A stretch of 64,000 nt of DNA from Paenibacillus arenilitoris. GTDB taxonomy: Bacteria; Bacillota; Bacilli; Paenibacillales; Paenibacillaceae. The notes under the pieces are model-generated. The model had not been told where the DNA came from and ran no database searches. It worked only from the letters and a program-made list of their open reading frames with translations. A program made the position numbers and the translations under genes. Shown piece by piece: positions 34,735 through 43,288 of the stretch; position 1 is the stretch's first letter, and each line of letters starts with the position of its first letter. Location of the stretch: contig NZ_JACXIY010000005.1 in assembly GCF_014705655.1 (NCBI RefSeq), positions 62,001 to 126,000 on the forward strand, given 5' to 3'.

Positions 34735-35082
34735 TCAAGAAATAGCGCGTACAGCACTTCGATGGACGATTCGCTGCTCGGGCTGCCCTGCAATATAGAA
34801 ATTTTCGCTTCGTTCAATGCGTAGCGAGCTGTTCTCCAGCAAGGCGGAATCGCGTTCGTAGCCGTGGTTGATAATGACTCCGTCGACGGGCAGCATCGTC
34901 GCCTCGCCGGTCTCGTGGTTCGTCAGCTCCACGCGTTCGATCGACTCATGATTCGCGCCGGCAATCAGCTTCGTAATCGTCGTATGGAAGTGGCAGGAGA
35001 CGGAGCTGTCCAGCAGCTGCTTTACTTGCGCCTCGTGGCCCGTCAACGCGCTTTTGCGGTAGGTCAAATGCATCTTCTGCAC
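34735..35082 (-). pseudogene. Remnant of thioredoxin reductase-like ferredoxin-NADP reductase
   Basis: A 115-residue frame matching only the NADPH-domain and C-terminal part of YumC-type ferredoxin-NADP reductases (VHLTYRKSALTGHEAQVKQLL-like start, VDGVIINHGYERDSALLENSSL, ENFYIAG). The FAD-binding N-terminal domain is missing and the usual GDI...A end is replaced by unrelated residues. A fragment in another frame (GSGVLKVGGGT, near 35,090) may be part of the decayed dinucleotide-binding region. I see no ribosome binding site. Best read as a decayed gene. Confidence 0.65.
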
Positions 35083-35153
35083 GTTCCGCCGCCCACTTTC
35101 AATACGCCCGAACCGGAAAGAACGCTAACCGGCTCATCTCCCCGCGTTAAACG

Positions 35154-35187
35154 AAAAAAAACCGCAAGGCTTGTTATCCCTGCGGCT
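35154..35187 (-). terminator. Terminator of the gbsR-like gene
   Basis: AGCCGCAGGG and CCTTGCGGT pair around an 8-base loop, followed by eight T on the minus strand, just past the stop at 35,207. Confidence 0.85.
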
Positions 35188-35206
35188 TCCTTCACGGCAT
35201 GTCCTG

Positions 35207-35761
35207 CTATTCCTTCGGGATGAACCGGTAAATCTCGCCGGTCTCGAAGGAATCGATCAGCCTCTCCAGCCATTTGTAGTATTTCAGCGCCTCGTCGATT
35301 TTTTGCGCGTCGCTGTCCAGCACCTGCACAAAGGCGGTCTCTCCGGCATACTGTTCCTTCAGCGCTTCGATTTCCTTCAGCGAACGTGCTAGCGCGGCCA
35401 TATTCTGCTCGACTGCCTTTCTCCATTTAATAGAGAAGAAGTCCGCGAAATTTTGATGCCAATCCGGCACGACCTCGTACAAATCCTTCCGCGAGCCCTT
35501 GCCCCATACTTTATTGATCATCTTGAGGTCATGCAGCGTGCGCATGCCCGTGCTCATCGACGTTTTGCTCATGCCCATCGTCTCGCTCATCTCGTCGAGC
35601 GTGACCGGCTCCTGGTTGAAATACATATTTCCATATAAATGGCCGATGGATAGCGTAATGCCGTATAAGTCCATGTTTTTGCCGATCGATTCGATAACCC
35701 GCCTGCGCGTACTGTTCAGCTTAACGCGTTGTTCCTCTGTCAAAACCGCAAGTTCATTCAT
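35207..35761 (-). CDS. gbsR: GbsR/OpcR-type MarR-like regulator
   Basis: A 184-residue winged-helix protein of the GbsR family, repressors that respond to choline or glycine betaine and control osmoprotectant uptake or synthesis. The HTH (TLDEMSETMGMSKTSMSTGMRTLHDLKMI) and the family N-terminus (NSTRRRVIESIGKNMDLYGI) are clear. ATG 35761 has GGGAGGA 6 bases upstream; the frame continues to 35914 without a start signal. It is divergent from the glycine betaine importer across 240 bp, so it probably represses opuA (closer to OpcR in role). Confidence 0.85.
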   Translation of the reverse strand: MNELAVLTEEQRVKLNSTRRRVIESIGKNMDLYGITLSIGHLYGNMYFNQEPVTLDEMSETMGMSKTSMSTGMRTLHDLKMINKVWGKGSRKDLYEVVPDWHQNFADFFSIKWRKAVEQNMAALARSLKEIEALKEQYAGETAFVQVLDSDAQKIDEALKYYKWLERLIDSFETGEIYRFIPKE

Positions 35762-35936
35762 GAATGTTCCTCCCGAGGAGTGTCGTTCCCTATCAATCCT
35801 ACAACAAGTATTGTAAACAAATGCGTCTCCATATGTAAAGAAAGCTTTTGGTACGAAAAAGGGAGTTATCAGGAGGATACCGTACATAAAGTTCGTAAAG
35901 TTATAACTGTACAAATTATACGGAGGCTCACGCCTT

Positions 35937-35966
35937 TTGACCCTTACAAAGTTAACCAGCTACACT
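35937..35966 (+). promoter_or_regulatory. Probable sigma-A promoter of the opuA operon
   Basis: TTGACC (35937-35942), an 18-bp spacer, and TACACT (35961-35966), 35 bp before the opuAA start. AT-rich palindromic stretches around 35,895-35,920 (TATAACTGTACAAATTATA) may bind the GbsR-like regulator. Confidence 0.5.
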
Positions 35967-36000
35967 TGTAGAGTCGAAATATTCCACAAGGGGGCATAAC

Positions 36001-37209
36001 ATGGCGATTATAGAAGCCAAGAGGCTGACCAAAGTTTTCGGAACCGATCCGAAAAAGGCGATCCCGCTGATGGATAAAGGATGGTCGAAAGAGAAAATAT
36101 TCGCGGAAACGAAGCTTACGGTCGGGGTTAACCAGGCGGACTTCGCGATCGAGGAAGGACAAATCTTCGTTATTATGGGCTTGTCCGGCAGCGGCAAGTC
36201 GACGCTCGTGCGTCTTCTTAACCGGCTGATCGAGCCGACATCGGGCCAAGTGCTTTTCAACGGAACGGACGTGCTCCGCATGTCGCCCGAGCAGCTCAGA
36301 CAATTCAGAAGAAAAAATATCGGCATGGTGTTTCAAAAGTTTGCGCTATTCCCGCACCGCACCGTCATTCAGAACATTGAATACGGCCTCGAAGTACAGG
36401 GCATCGACAAAAACAAGCGCCGGGAAATGGCGATGAGCGCGCTCGAGCTGGTCGGGCTTGCCGGCTGGGAGAACAGCTACCCCGATCAGCTGAGCGGCGG
36501 CATGCAGCAGCGCGTAGGGCTTGCGAGGGGGCTGGCCAGCGATCCGGACGTCCTGCTTATGGACGAAGCGTTCAGCGCGCTCGACCCGTTAATCCGCAAG
36601 GATATGCAGGACGAACTGCTCGAGCTGCAATCCAAGATGAAAAAGACGATCGTGTTCATTACCCACGATTTGAACGAAGCGCTGCGAATCGGTGATCAAA
36701 TCGCCTTGATGAAGGACGGCGCCATCGTCCAGATCGGGTCGCCGGAGGAAATTCTGATGCAGCCGGCCAACAAATACGTCGAGCGCTTCGTGGAAGACGT
36801 CGATCTGTCCAAGGTGTTGACCGCGTCGCATGTCATGGTGAAGGCGGAGACCATTACGCCGGACAAAGGCCCTCGCGTCGCTTTGCAATTTATGCGCGAC
36901 AGAGGGATATCCAGCCTGTACGTCGTCGACAAAGGGATGCGTCTGCTGGGCGTCGTTACGGCCGAAGACGCTTCGAACGCCATCAAGAACGGTCTTAAGC
37001 TCGAGGAAGTCATGGTCAGAGAAGCGCCCTCCGCGGCGCCGGATACGATGCTTCATGAACTGTTCGAGATGATGAGCAGCTCCAAGCTGCCGGTCGGCAT
37101 CATCGACGCCGGAGGCAGGCTGAAGGGCATCGTGATCAAAGGCGCGGTTCTCGCCGCGCTGGCCGGCAATTCCACGCCGGAGGCAGGTGAACATCATGAA
37201 TCTGCCTAA
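36001..37209 (+). CDS. opuAA: Glycine betaine/proline ABC transporter ATPase
   Basis: The 402-residue ATPase of an OpuA/ProU osmoprotectant importer. Walker A GLSGSGKST (60-68), signature LSGGMQQR (164-171), Walker B LLMDEA (185-190). The C-terminal 130 residues contain tandem CBS domains that sense ionic strength in OpuA. ATG 36001 follows AAGGGGG. First gene of a three-gene operon; overlaps opuAB. Induced by salt in relatives, probably under the divergent GbsR-like regulator here. Confidence 0.92.
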   Translation: MAIIEAKRLTKVFGTDPKKAIPLMDKGWSKEKIFAETKLTVGVNQADFAIEEGQIFVIMGLSGSGKSTLVRLLNRLIEPTSGQVLFNGTDVLRMSPEQLRQFRRKNIGMVFQKFALFPHRTVIQNIEYGLEVQGIDKNKRREMAMSALELVGLAGWENSYPDQLSGGMQQRVGLARGLASDPDVLLMDEAFSALDPLIRKDMQDELLELQSKMKKTIVFITHDLNEALRIGDQIALMKDGAIVQIGSPEEILMQPANKYVERFVEDVDLSKVLTASHVMVKAETITPDKGPRVALQFMRDRGISSLYVVDKGMRLLGVVTAEDASNAIKNGLKLEEVMVREAPSAAPDTMLHELFEMMSSSKLPVGIIDAGGRLKGIVIKGAVLAALAGNSTPEAGEHHESA

Positions 37210-38032
37210 AATTCCGCTCGCGGACTGGATCGAATGGCTTGAGGCTTGGCTCGAAAACCATCTGGAGCCGCTTTTTGAACTGATACGAATCGTCGTAGGC
37301 GAGACGGTCGGAGGGCTGGAAACCGTTTTGAACGCGATCCCTCCCCTTATTCTTATTTTGATCTTTACCGCGCTTGCCTGGTATATCGGCAAGTGGAGAA
37401 TGGCGCTGTTCACGTTAGTCGGTCTGTTTCTGATCGATAATCTCGGGCTGTGGAGCCAGACGATGCAGACGCTGGCGCTCGTGCTGACAGCAGCCTTCAT
37501 ATCGGTTATTTTCGGCGTACCTGTCGGCATTTTATGCGCGCGCAGCGGCACCGTTCAAAAAATCGTCACGCCGGTGCTCGATTTCATGCAGACGATGCCT
37601 GCATTCGTTTACTTGCTCCCGGCCATTACCTTCTTCTCGCTTGGCGTCGTTCCGGGCGTCATCTCGTCGATTATATTCGCGATTCCGCCGACGATCCGGC
37701 TCACGAACCTTGGCATCCGCCAAGTGCCGTCCGAGCTCGTCGAAGCGGCCGATGCGTTCGGCTCGACGCCTTCGCAGAAGCTGTTCAAGCTGCAGCTGCC
37801 GCTGGCGATGCCGACGATCATGGCCGGCATCAACCAGACGATCATGCTGTCGCTGTCGATGGTCGTCATCGCTTCGATGATCGGCGCGCAGGGCGTCGGC
37901 GCGTACGTCTACCGCGCCGTTACCCAAGGCAAGACGGGGGTAGGCTTCGAGGCCGGGCTGGCCATCGTTATTTTGGCCATCATTCTCGACCGGCTGACCC
38001 AGCAAGTCATAAACAAGAAGAAAACGGCATAA
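37196..38032 (+). CDS. opuAB: Glycine betaine ABC transporter permease
   Basis: A 278-residue permease with a hydrophilic amphipathic N-terminus and about seven helices; the coupling loop ELVEAADAFGSTPSQKLFKLQLPLAMPTIMAGINQT is the ProW/OpuAB type. ATG 37196 overlaps the opuAA end by 14 bp; a GTG at 37187 sits too near the GGAGG. Three hairpin repeats separate it from the substrate-binding gene. Confidence 0.9.
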   Translation: MNLPKIPLADWIEWLEAWLENHLEPLFELIRIVVGETVGGLETVLNAIPPLILILIFTALAWYIGKWRMALFTLVGLFLIDNLGLWSQTMQTLALVLTAAFISVIFGVPVGILCARSGTVQKIVTPVLDFMQTMPAFVYLLPAITFFSLGVVPGVISSIIFAIPPTIRLTNLGIRQVPSELVEAADAFGSTPSQKLFKLQLPLAMPTIMAGINQTIMLSLSMVVIASMIGAQGVGAYVYRAVTQGKTGVGFEAGLAIVILAIILDRLTQQVINKKKTA

Positions 38033-38040
38033 TCGAATGC

Positions 38041-38162
38041 CTTCCGAAGCGATTTTTTGCTTCGCAAAAAATTTTAGCCTAATCTTCCGAAGCGATTTTT
38101 TGCTTCGCAAAAAATTAAGCCTAACCTTCCGAAGCAATTTTTTGCTTCGCAAAAAATTTTAG
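38041..38162 (+). repeat. Three tandem 37-43 bp hairpin repeats inside the opuA operon
   Basis: Copies at 38041-38083, 38084-38125 and 38126-38162, nearly identical. Each starts CTTCCGAAGCGATTTTTTGC and can form two competing hairpins: CGAAGC pairing with GCTTCG, or ATTTTTTGC pairing with GCAAAAAAT around TTC. They lie between opuAB and opuAC and may set relative expression of the binding protein or protect its mRNA. Confidence 0.75.
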
Positions 38163-38172
38163 GAGTGATAGT

Positions 38173-39039
38173 TTGAAATCGTACAAATGGAAATTCGTCG
38201 CAGCAGCGGCAATGGTGGTCGCTTTACTGGCAGGATGCTCTTCCGCCAGCGGTAGCGGAGATAAAAAAGTTACTCTGGCTTACGTAGCGTGGGACTCCGA
38301 GATCGCGAGCACGCATGTCGTGAAGGAAGTGCTCGAGCAGAAGCTTGACTACGAGGTCGAGCTGATGCAGGTCGACGCGGGTCCGATGTGGGCCGGCGTA
38401 TCCGACGGCAGCGCCGATGCGATGGTCGCAGCTTGGCTGCCGAGCACGCATGCTTCCTATGTAGAGAAATACGACGGCCAATACGACGATCTTGGCCCCA
38501 ACCTCGAAGGCACGAAGGTCGGATTGGTCGTTCCGCAATATATGGAAATTAACAGCATCGAAGAGTTGAACGACGCCGTCGGCGAAACGCTCGATTATAC
38601 GATCGTCGGCATCGAGCCGGGCGCCGGAATTATGATGGCCACGGAGAAGGTGCTGGACGAATACGGCCTGCGCGATAAGTGGACGCTGCTCGAGAGCTCT
38701 TCGGCCGCGATGACGCAAGAGCTGCAGAAGGCTTACGACAACCAGGAGCCGGTCATCGTTACGGGCTGGACGCCGCACTGGAAATTCGCCAAGATGGATC
38801 TGAAATATCTCGAGGATCCAAAAAACGTATACGGCGGAGACGAGCAGATTCATACGATTGCCCGCAAAGGCCTTAACAACGACCAACCGGAGGCTTACGC
38901 CTTCCTCGACAAGTTCAACTGGACGCCGGATGACATGGCCGCCGTCATGATTCAAATCCAGGAAGGCAAATCGCCGGAAGAAGCGGCGAAAGCCTGGGTA
39001 GAGGAAAACGCGGACAAAGTAGACGCGTGGTTGCAGTAA
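38173..39039 (+). CDS. opuAC: Glycine betaine-binding lipoprotein
   Basis: A 288-residue substrate-binding lipoprotein of the OpuAC family. The signal peptide ends LLAGC with Cys22 as lipid anchor. Conserved tryptophans (for example in VAWDSE, GPMWAGV, VAAWLPSTH and VTGWTPHW) would form the aromatic box that holds the quaternary ammonium group. TTG start at 38173 with AGGAGTG 5 bases upstream. Preceded by three hairpin repeats and followed by a strong terminator. Confidence 0.92.
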   Translation: MKSYKWKFVAAAAMVVALLAGCSSASGSGDKKVTLAYVAWDSEIASTHVVKEVLEQKLDYEVELMQVDAGPMWAGVSDGSADAMVAAWLPSTHASYVEKYDGQYDDLGPNLEGTKVGLVVPQYMEINSIEELNDAVGETLDYTIVGIEPGAGIMMATEKVLDEYGLRDKWTLLESSSAAMTQELQKAYDNQEPVIVTGWTPHWKFAKMDLKYLEDPKNVYGGDEQIHTIARKGLNNDQPEAYAFLDKFNWTPDDMAAVMIQIQEGKSPEEAAKAWVEENADKVDAWLQ

Positions 39040-39050
39040 CGCACAAAGAA

Positions 39051-39088
39051 GGAGCAGAGCGGTCATAACCCGCCTGCTCCTTTTTTTT
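39051..39088 (+). terminator. Terminator of the opuA operon
   Basis: GGAGCAG and CTGCTCC arms (with inner GG/CC pairs) followed by eight T. Confidence 0.9.
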
Positions 39089-39105
39089 GCCGTTCGGCTT
39101 CCGTG

Positions 39106-40206
39106 CTAGTCGAGCGCGTAAGGCGCAAGTCCGAGCGGGAACGGAGCCGGACGCTCGCAGGTACTCTTCATGACGTAATGCACGCCTTGCTCCGAGGCGT
39201 CGTGGAAGCCATGCATCGCTTCGAGCACATGGTAGGCGAGCTCGCCGTTCGCGCGGTGCTTGCGGCCGGTTTGGATCGCCTTCGCCATGTCGGCGGCGCC
39301 GACGCCGCGGGCGTTCTCCGTATAGCCGTAAGCGAGCGGAATGTCGGCCCATTCCTTGGAGCCGGCCCGCCATATTTTGATCGAGCCGCCGAAGCCGTTC
39401 GGATCCGGCACGAGCAGCGTTCCCGCGCTGCCGTATACCTCGATGCGCGGAAGCGTCGAGCCGCCCTTCACGTCGAAGCTCGTGAGCAGCGTGCCGATCG
39501 GACCGGAAGCGAAGTCGATGACGCCGGCGATATGGGTCGGCACCTCAACCTCGACCTTTTGGCCGTATTTCGGCTTGCTCGTAATGGTGCGCTCCGGGTA
39601 GGAGATGCGCGCGGAGCCCGTCACGCGCGTGATCGGCCCGAGCATGGCGACCATCGCGGTCAAATAATACGGCCCCATATCGAACATCGGGCCGCCGCCC
39701 TTCTGATAGTAGAACTCCGGCGACGGATGCCAGGATTCGTGACCGCCGCCGACCATGAAGGCGGTTGCGCCGATCGGCGTGCCTATCCAGCCGTCTTCGA
39801 TCAGCTTGATGCATGTCTGAATGCCGCCGCCGAGGAACGTGTCCGGCGCGCTGCCGACGAGCAGCCCCTTCTTCTCCGCGAGCGTCAGCACCTCCTGCGC
39901 TTCTTCGCGCGTGACCGCGAACGGTTTTTCCGTATATACGTGCTTGCCCGCTTCCAGCGCCTTCAAGCATACCGTAGCATGCGCCTGCGGAATCGTCAAA
40001 TTGATGATCAGCTGAATTTCCGGATCGGCAAGCAGCTCATCCACCGAGCAGCCGCGCACGCCGAACTCCTCTCCTCTTGCCTTGGCCCGCTCGACGTCCA
40101 AATCCGCGCAAGCGACGACCTGAAGCGCGTCGAAGCGATCCCCGTTTTCGAAATAAATGCCGCTGATGTTCCCCGTACCGATAATGCCCGCTTTAATTTT
40201 ATCCAT
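39106..40206 (-). CDS. Gfo/Idh/MocA-family oxidoreductase
   Basis: A 366-residue NAD(P)-dependent sugar dehydrogenase. Rossmann motif GIIGTGNISGIYFENG near the N-terminus, the EKPFAVT signature near residue 97, and a C-terminal alpha/beta substrate domain. ATG 40206 has GGAAGGG 5 bases upstream. Last gene of the lacI-gfo-thuA-gfo run. ThuA-ThuB-type pairs act in 3-keto-disaccharide pathways, so a similar role is possible. Confidence 0.87.
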   Translation of the reverse strand: MDKIKAGIIGTGNISGIYFENGDRFDALQVVACADLDVERAKARGEEFGVRGCSVDELLADPEIQLIINLTIPQAHATVCLKALEAGKHVYTEKPFAVTREEAQEVLTLAEKKGLLVGSAPDTFLGGGIQTCIKLIEDGWIGTPIGATAFMVGGGHESWHPSPEFYYQKGGGPMFDMGPYYLTAMVAMLGPITRVTGSARISYPERTITSKPKYGQKVEVEVPTHIAGVIDFASGPIGTLLTSFDVKGGSTLPRIEVYGSAGTLLVPDPNGFGGSIKIWRAGSKEWADIPLAYGYTENARGVGAADMAKAIQTGRKHRANGELAYHVLEAMHGFHDASEQGVHYVMKSTCERPAPFPLGLAPYALD

Positions 40207-40253
40207 GTTCGCCCTTCCCTCGCCCACTCATAATAGATCGTCCGTTTAACGGA

Positions 40254-40976
40254 CTATAGCTGATTGTCCGCCATACCGCTGTACGCGGCCGCTCCCGCCC
40301 CGGCTTCCGCCGCAAGCGACTTGCCTTCCGCGCACCACAGGAAGCCCCGTCTCATCAGCTCTTTGACCGTCGGTATTTCGATAATATCGGCATGATGGCC
40401 GAGCGAATTGTAATAAACCCGTCCTACGCCCCAGCGCTTCGTCCATACGACCGGCATGTCGACCGCCTTGTTGAGCGAATGCGGGCCCGGCGCCAGCGGG
40501 AACCGCGTCGTCGCCAGCACCTCGACCGCCGGATCCACGTGCAGGTAATATTGCTCGGAACGCACCGCAAAGTCCTCGATGCCCGCCGTTAGCGGGCTGG
40601 AGGAATAATTGATATTCACGGTGTATTCCACGCCGTCGTTGCCCGGATGCGCGACCCATTGCCCGCCCGTCATGAACTGCCAATCGACGTTCTCGCGGAA
40701 CGCGTCGCACATGCCGCCATGGCAGCCGGCGAGGCCTACGCCGCTTTGCACCGCGGCCGATACGTTGTCGACGAGCTTCTGTTCGATCCGTGCCATCGTC
40801 CATACCGGAACGATCAGATCGAGTCCCTTCAGCTTCTCCGCGTCCGCGAACGCCTCCAGCGTGTCCGATACTTCAACCTCGAAATTCTCGCCGACGAGCA
40901 CCTGGCGGAAAATTTCCGCCACCTCCTTCGGCTGGTGGCCGTCCCATCCTCCCCATACGATCAAAGCTTTTTTCAT
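40254..40976 (-). CDS. ThuA-domain protein
   Basis: A 240-residue protein with the ThuA trehalose-utilisation domain, a class I glutamine amidotransferase-like fold: ALIVWGGWDGHQPKEVAEIF, AGCHGGMCDAF, GGQWVAHPG and RVYYNSLGHH. ThuA proteins are tied to conversion or epimerisation of keto-disaccharides and usually neighbour Gfo/Idh/MocA enzymes, as here on both sides. The C-terminal 20 residues are a low-complexity Ala tail. ATG 40976 has AGGA 12 bases upstream. Confidence 0.85.
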   Translation of the reverse strand: MKKALIVWGGWDGHQPKEVAEIFRQVLVGENFEVEVSDTLEAFADAEKLKGLDLIVPVWTMARIEQKLVDNVSAAVQSGVGLAGCHGGMCDAFRENVDWQFMTGGQWVAHPGNDGVEYTVNINYSSSPLTAGIEDFAVRSEQYYLHVDPAVEVLATTRFPLAPGPHSLNKAVDMPVVWTKRWGVGRVYYNSLGHHADIIEIPTVKELMRRGFLWCAEGKSLAAEAGAGAAAYSGMADNQL

Positions 40977-41018
40977 TTGCCGCTACCGTCCTCTCCGAAT
41001 CCGCTTTATCCTCTCGTC

Positions 41019-42182
41019 CTACGACAACTCGCTGATCGATACCCAGCGGCGCTCCTCGATCGAGCGATCGACCGCTTCCAGCACCTCTTGGCATTTCACG
41101 CCGTCCACGAAGTTCGGCACCGGCTGGCGGTTATCCGCGAAAGCTTGCATCAGCTCATGCACCTCGTGCGTGAACGTATGCTCGTAACCGATCGTATGAC
41201 CCGCTGGCCACCATGCGTCCATGTAAGCGTGGGCCGGGTCCGTTGCCAGCACGCGGCGGAAGCCCTGCACGTCCTCGGCATCGTCGGCAAAATAAACCTG
41301 AAGCTCGTTCATCCGCTCGAAGTCGAACTTGATGCTGCCTTTGCTGCCGTTGATCTCGAAGCCGTTCGTGCAGCGATGTCCGGCCGCGAAGCGAGTAGCC
41401 TCGAAGCTTCCCAAAGCTCCGTTTGCGAACCGCGTCATGAACAGCGTCGCGTCGTCGACCGTTACCTCGCCGCGCGGCGCATCGTCGCTGCCCTTCGCGC
41501 TAAGTCCCGTCATCGCCGACGCGATCGGGCGCTCTTTAATGAACGTCTCGCTCATGCCGATAACCTCGTTGAATTCGCCGACCAGGAAGCGCGCCATATC
41601 GATCAAGTGCGCGCCCAGGTCGCCGTGGGAGCCGGAGCCGGCGATTTCCTTCTGCAGGCGCCATACGAGCGGGAAGCTCGGGTCGATGATCCAGTCCTGC
41701 AGAAATACGGCGCGGAAATGATAAATTTTGCCGATGCGGCCGTCCTCGACGAGCTTCTTCGCCAGCTGCACCGCCGGCGCGAACCGGTAGTTGAAGCCGA
41801 CCATATGCTTCACGCCGGCCTTCTCCGCCGCCTCGAGCATTTCGCGGGAATCGGCAAGCGTCAGCGCCAGCGGCTTCTCGCAGAACAGATGCTTCCCGGC
41901 GGCCGCGGCGGCCAGCGCGATATCCTTGTGCGCGTCGCTCGGCGCGTTAATGTCGATCAGATCGATGTCGTCGCGGGCGATCAGCTTCCGCCAGTCCGTC
42001 TCGGAAGTTTCCCACCCGAACTGGGCCCGGGCCTGCTCGAGCCCGACCGGATCGCGTCCGCAGATCGCTTTCATCTCCGGCTTGATCGAATTCGGGAAAA
42101 ACATCGGCAGCGCGCGGTAAGCGTTGCTGTGCGCCTTGCCCATAAATTTGTAACCGACCATCCCTACTCTTACTTTATCCAT
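41019..42182 (-). CDS. Gfo/Idh/MocA-family oxidoreductase
   Basis: A 387-residue sugar dehydrogenase: N-terminal MVGYKFMGKAHSNAYR Rossmann motif, EKPLALTL signature and VGFNYRFAPAVQLAKKL, typical of inositol 2-dehydrogenase/ThuB-like members. ATG 42182 follows GGGAGAGGTGG. It begins 22 bp after the lacI gene, so the two are cotranscribed, and is followed by thuA. Confidence 0.88.
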   Translation of the reverse strand: MDKVRVGMVGYKFMGKAHSNAYRALPMFFPNSIKPEMKAICGRDPVGLEQARAQFGWETSETDWRKLIARDDIDLIDINAPSDAHKDIALAAAAAGKHLFCEKPLALTLADSREMLEAAEKAGVKHMVGFNYRFAPAVQLAKKLVEDGRIGKIYHFRAVFLQDWIIDPSFPLVWRLQKEIAGSGSHGDLGAHLIDMARFLVGEFNEVIGMSETFIKERPIASAMTGLSAKGSDDAPRGEVTVDDATLFMTRFANGALGSFEATRFAAGHRCTNGFEINGSKGSIKFDFERMNELQVYFADDAEDVQGFRRVLATDPAHAYMDAWWPAGHTIGYEHTFTHEVHELMQAFADNRQPVPNFVDGVKCQEVLEAVDRSIEERRWVSISELS

Positions 42183-42204
42183 TGAACAGCCACCTCTCCC
42201 TGGT

Positions 42205-43221
42205 TTAAGATGTTTCCCTTCGAATGAAGCTGACCGGCAGCATCGTGCCGCCGTCCTGCAAGGCCGAGTCGCCTAGCTCCGGTTCGAGAAGCCTGGCGGC
42301 GGCCATGCGGCCCATCTCGTAGAAAGGCACCGCAACCGTCGACAACCGCGGACTCGTAATGCGCGAGCCGTCCGAATCGTCGTAGCCGACCAGCGCGTAG
42401 TGATCGCCTGCCTCGATTCCCCGCTCGCGCAGTCCTTGCAAGAGCCCGATCGCCATCCGGTCATTGGCCGCGAATACGGCGTCGATGCCGCCGCCGCGGA
42501 TCCTCTCCGCGATCGTCCCCGCCAGCTCGTAGCCGCTCTTGCGGCTGTAGTTGCCGGCGAAGATACGCTCGTCCTCCCGCTCGACGCCGGCTTCCGCCAG
42601 CGCGGCCAAGTAGCCTTCCAGCCGGTCGGCGCTGTTGGAATACTCCTCCGGACCGTTCACGAACGCCACCTTGCGCTTGCCCTGCGCGAGCAAATGCCGG
42701 ACCGCTTCCCGGCTGCCGGCCAAGTGATCGGCATCGACCGTCTCGTACCGCTCGTCGTCATAGCGCTGATTGACGAGGCAGAACGGATGGCCGCCCGCCT
42801 TCAGCTCGGCCAGCGCCGCCCGCTCCTCGGGTACGTCCCGCGAGCCGAGCACGATGCACGCGTCGATCTTCTGCATCCGGAACAGCTTCGCGTAATCCCT
42901 CGCCCCTTCCGGTTCCCGGAAGATGAGCAGCAGGTCGTACCCGCACCGCTTCGCCGTCTCGCCGATTCCGCTCAATATTTCCGAGAAATAATACGTCGAG
43001 AACAGATGCACCTTCGGCACCGCCGGCAAAATGACGCCGACATTCCCGCTCCGGCGGCGGGCGAATTGCTGGGCGAGCGCGCTCGGCACGTAGCCGAGCT
43101 CGGCAGCCGCCTTCAAGACGCGCTCCCGCGTCTTTTCTTTCATCGGACCGACGTTGTTCAACACCCTGGACACGGTCGCCTCGGAGACGCCGGCCAGCTT
43201 CGCGACTTCTTTCCTGCTAAT
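42205..43221 (-). CDS. LacI-family regulator, probable ATT start
   Basis: LacI/GalR-type repressor of about 338 residues: N-terminal helix-turn-helix SRKEVAKLAGVSEATVSRVLNN, then a periplasmic-binding-like sugar domain. The start is unusual. The promoter (-35 43309-43314, -10 43286-43291) lies inside the open frame, and between it and the HTH there is no in-frame ATG, GTG or TTG. An ATT at 43219-43221 stands 9 bases after a perfect AGGAGG and would give MSRKEVAKLAG, the exact place where relatives begin. Longer in-frame ATGs (43287, 43308) fall in or before the promoter. First gene of lacI-gfo-thuA-gfo and likely autoregulated through two palindromes. Confidence 0.82.
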   Translation of the reverse strand: MSRKEVAKLAGVSEATVSRVLNNVGPMKEKTRERVLKAAAELGYVPSALAQQFARRRSGNVGVILPAVPKVHLFSTYYFSEILSGIGETAKRCGYDLLLIFREPEGARDYAKLFRMQKIDACIVLGSRDVPEERAALAELKAGGHPFCLVNQRYDDERYETVDADHLAGSREAVRHLLAQGKRKVAFVNGPEEYSNSADRLEGYLAALAEAGVEREDERIFAGNYSRKSGYELAGTIAERIRGGGIDAVFAANDRMAIGLLQGLRERGIEAGDHYALVGYDDSDGSRITSPRLSTVAVPFYEMGRMAAARLLEPELGDSALQDGGTMLPVSFIRRETS

Positions 43222-43270
43222 GTTCCAAAGCCTCCTGAATAGTGAATGTTCTAGGCTGTCCTCATCATTT

Positions 43271-43288
43271 AATGTACACGCGTACATT
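43271..43288. promoter_or_regulatory. Palindromic operator O1 (LacI operon)
   Basis: AATGTAC-ACGC-GTACATT, 7-bp arms, overlapping the -10 and probable start point of the lacI operon promoter. Likely bound by the LacI-type protein. Confidence 0.6.

Noticed and set aside
38041..38162. CRISPR or coding repeat between opuAB and opuAC
   Set aside because: The units are directly tandem with almost no spacer and form hairpins; the minus-strand frame they create has no start signal.
40647..42185. 512-residue frame on the plus strand
   Set aside because: Antisense to the thuA and Gfo/Idh genes; Arg/His-rich and without family features.
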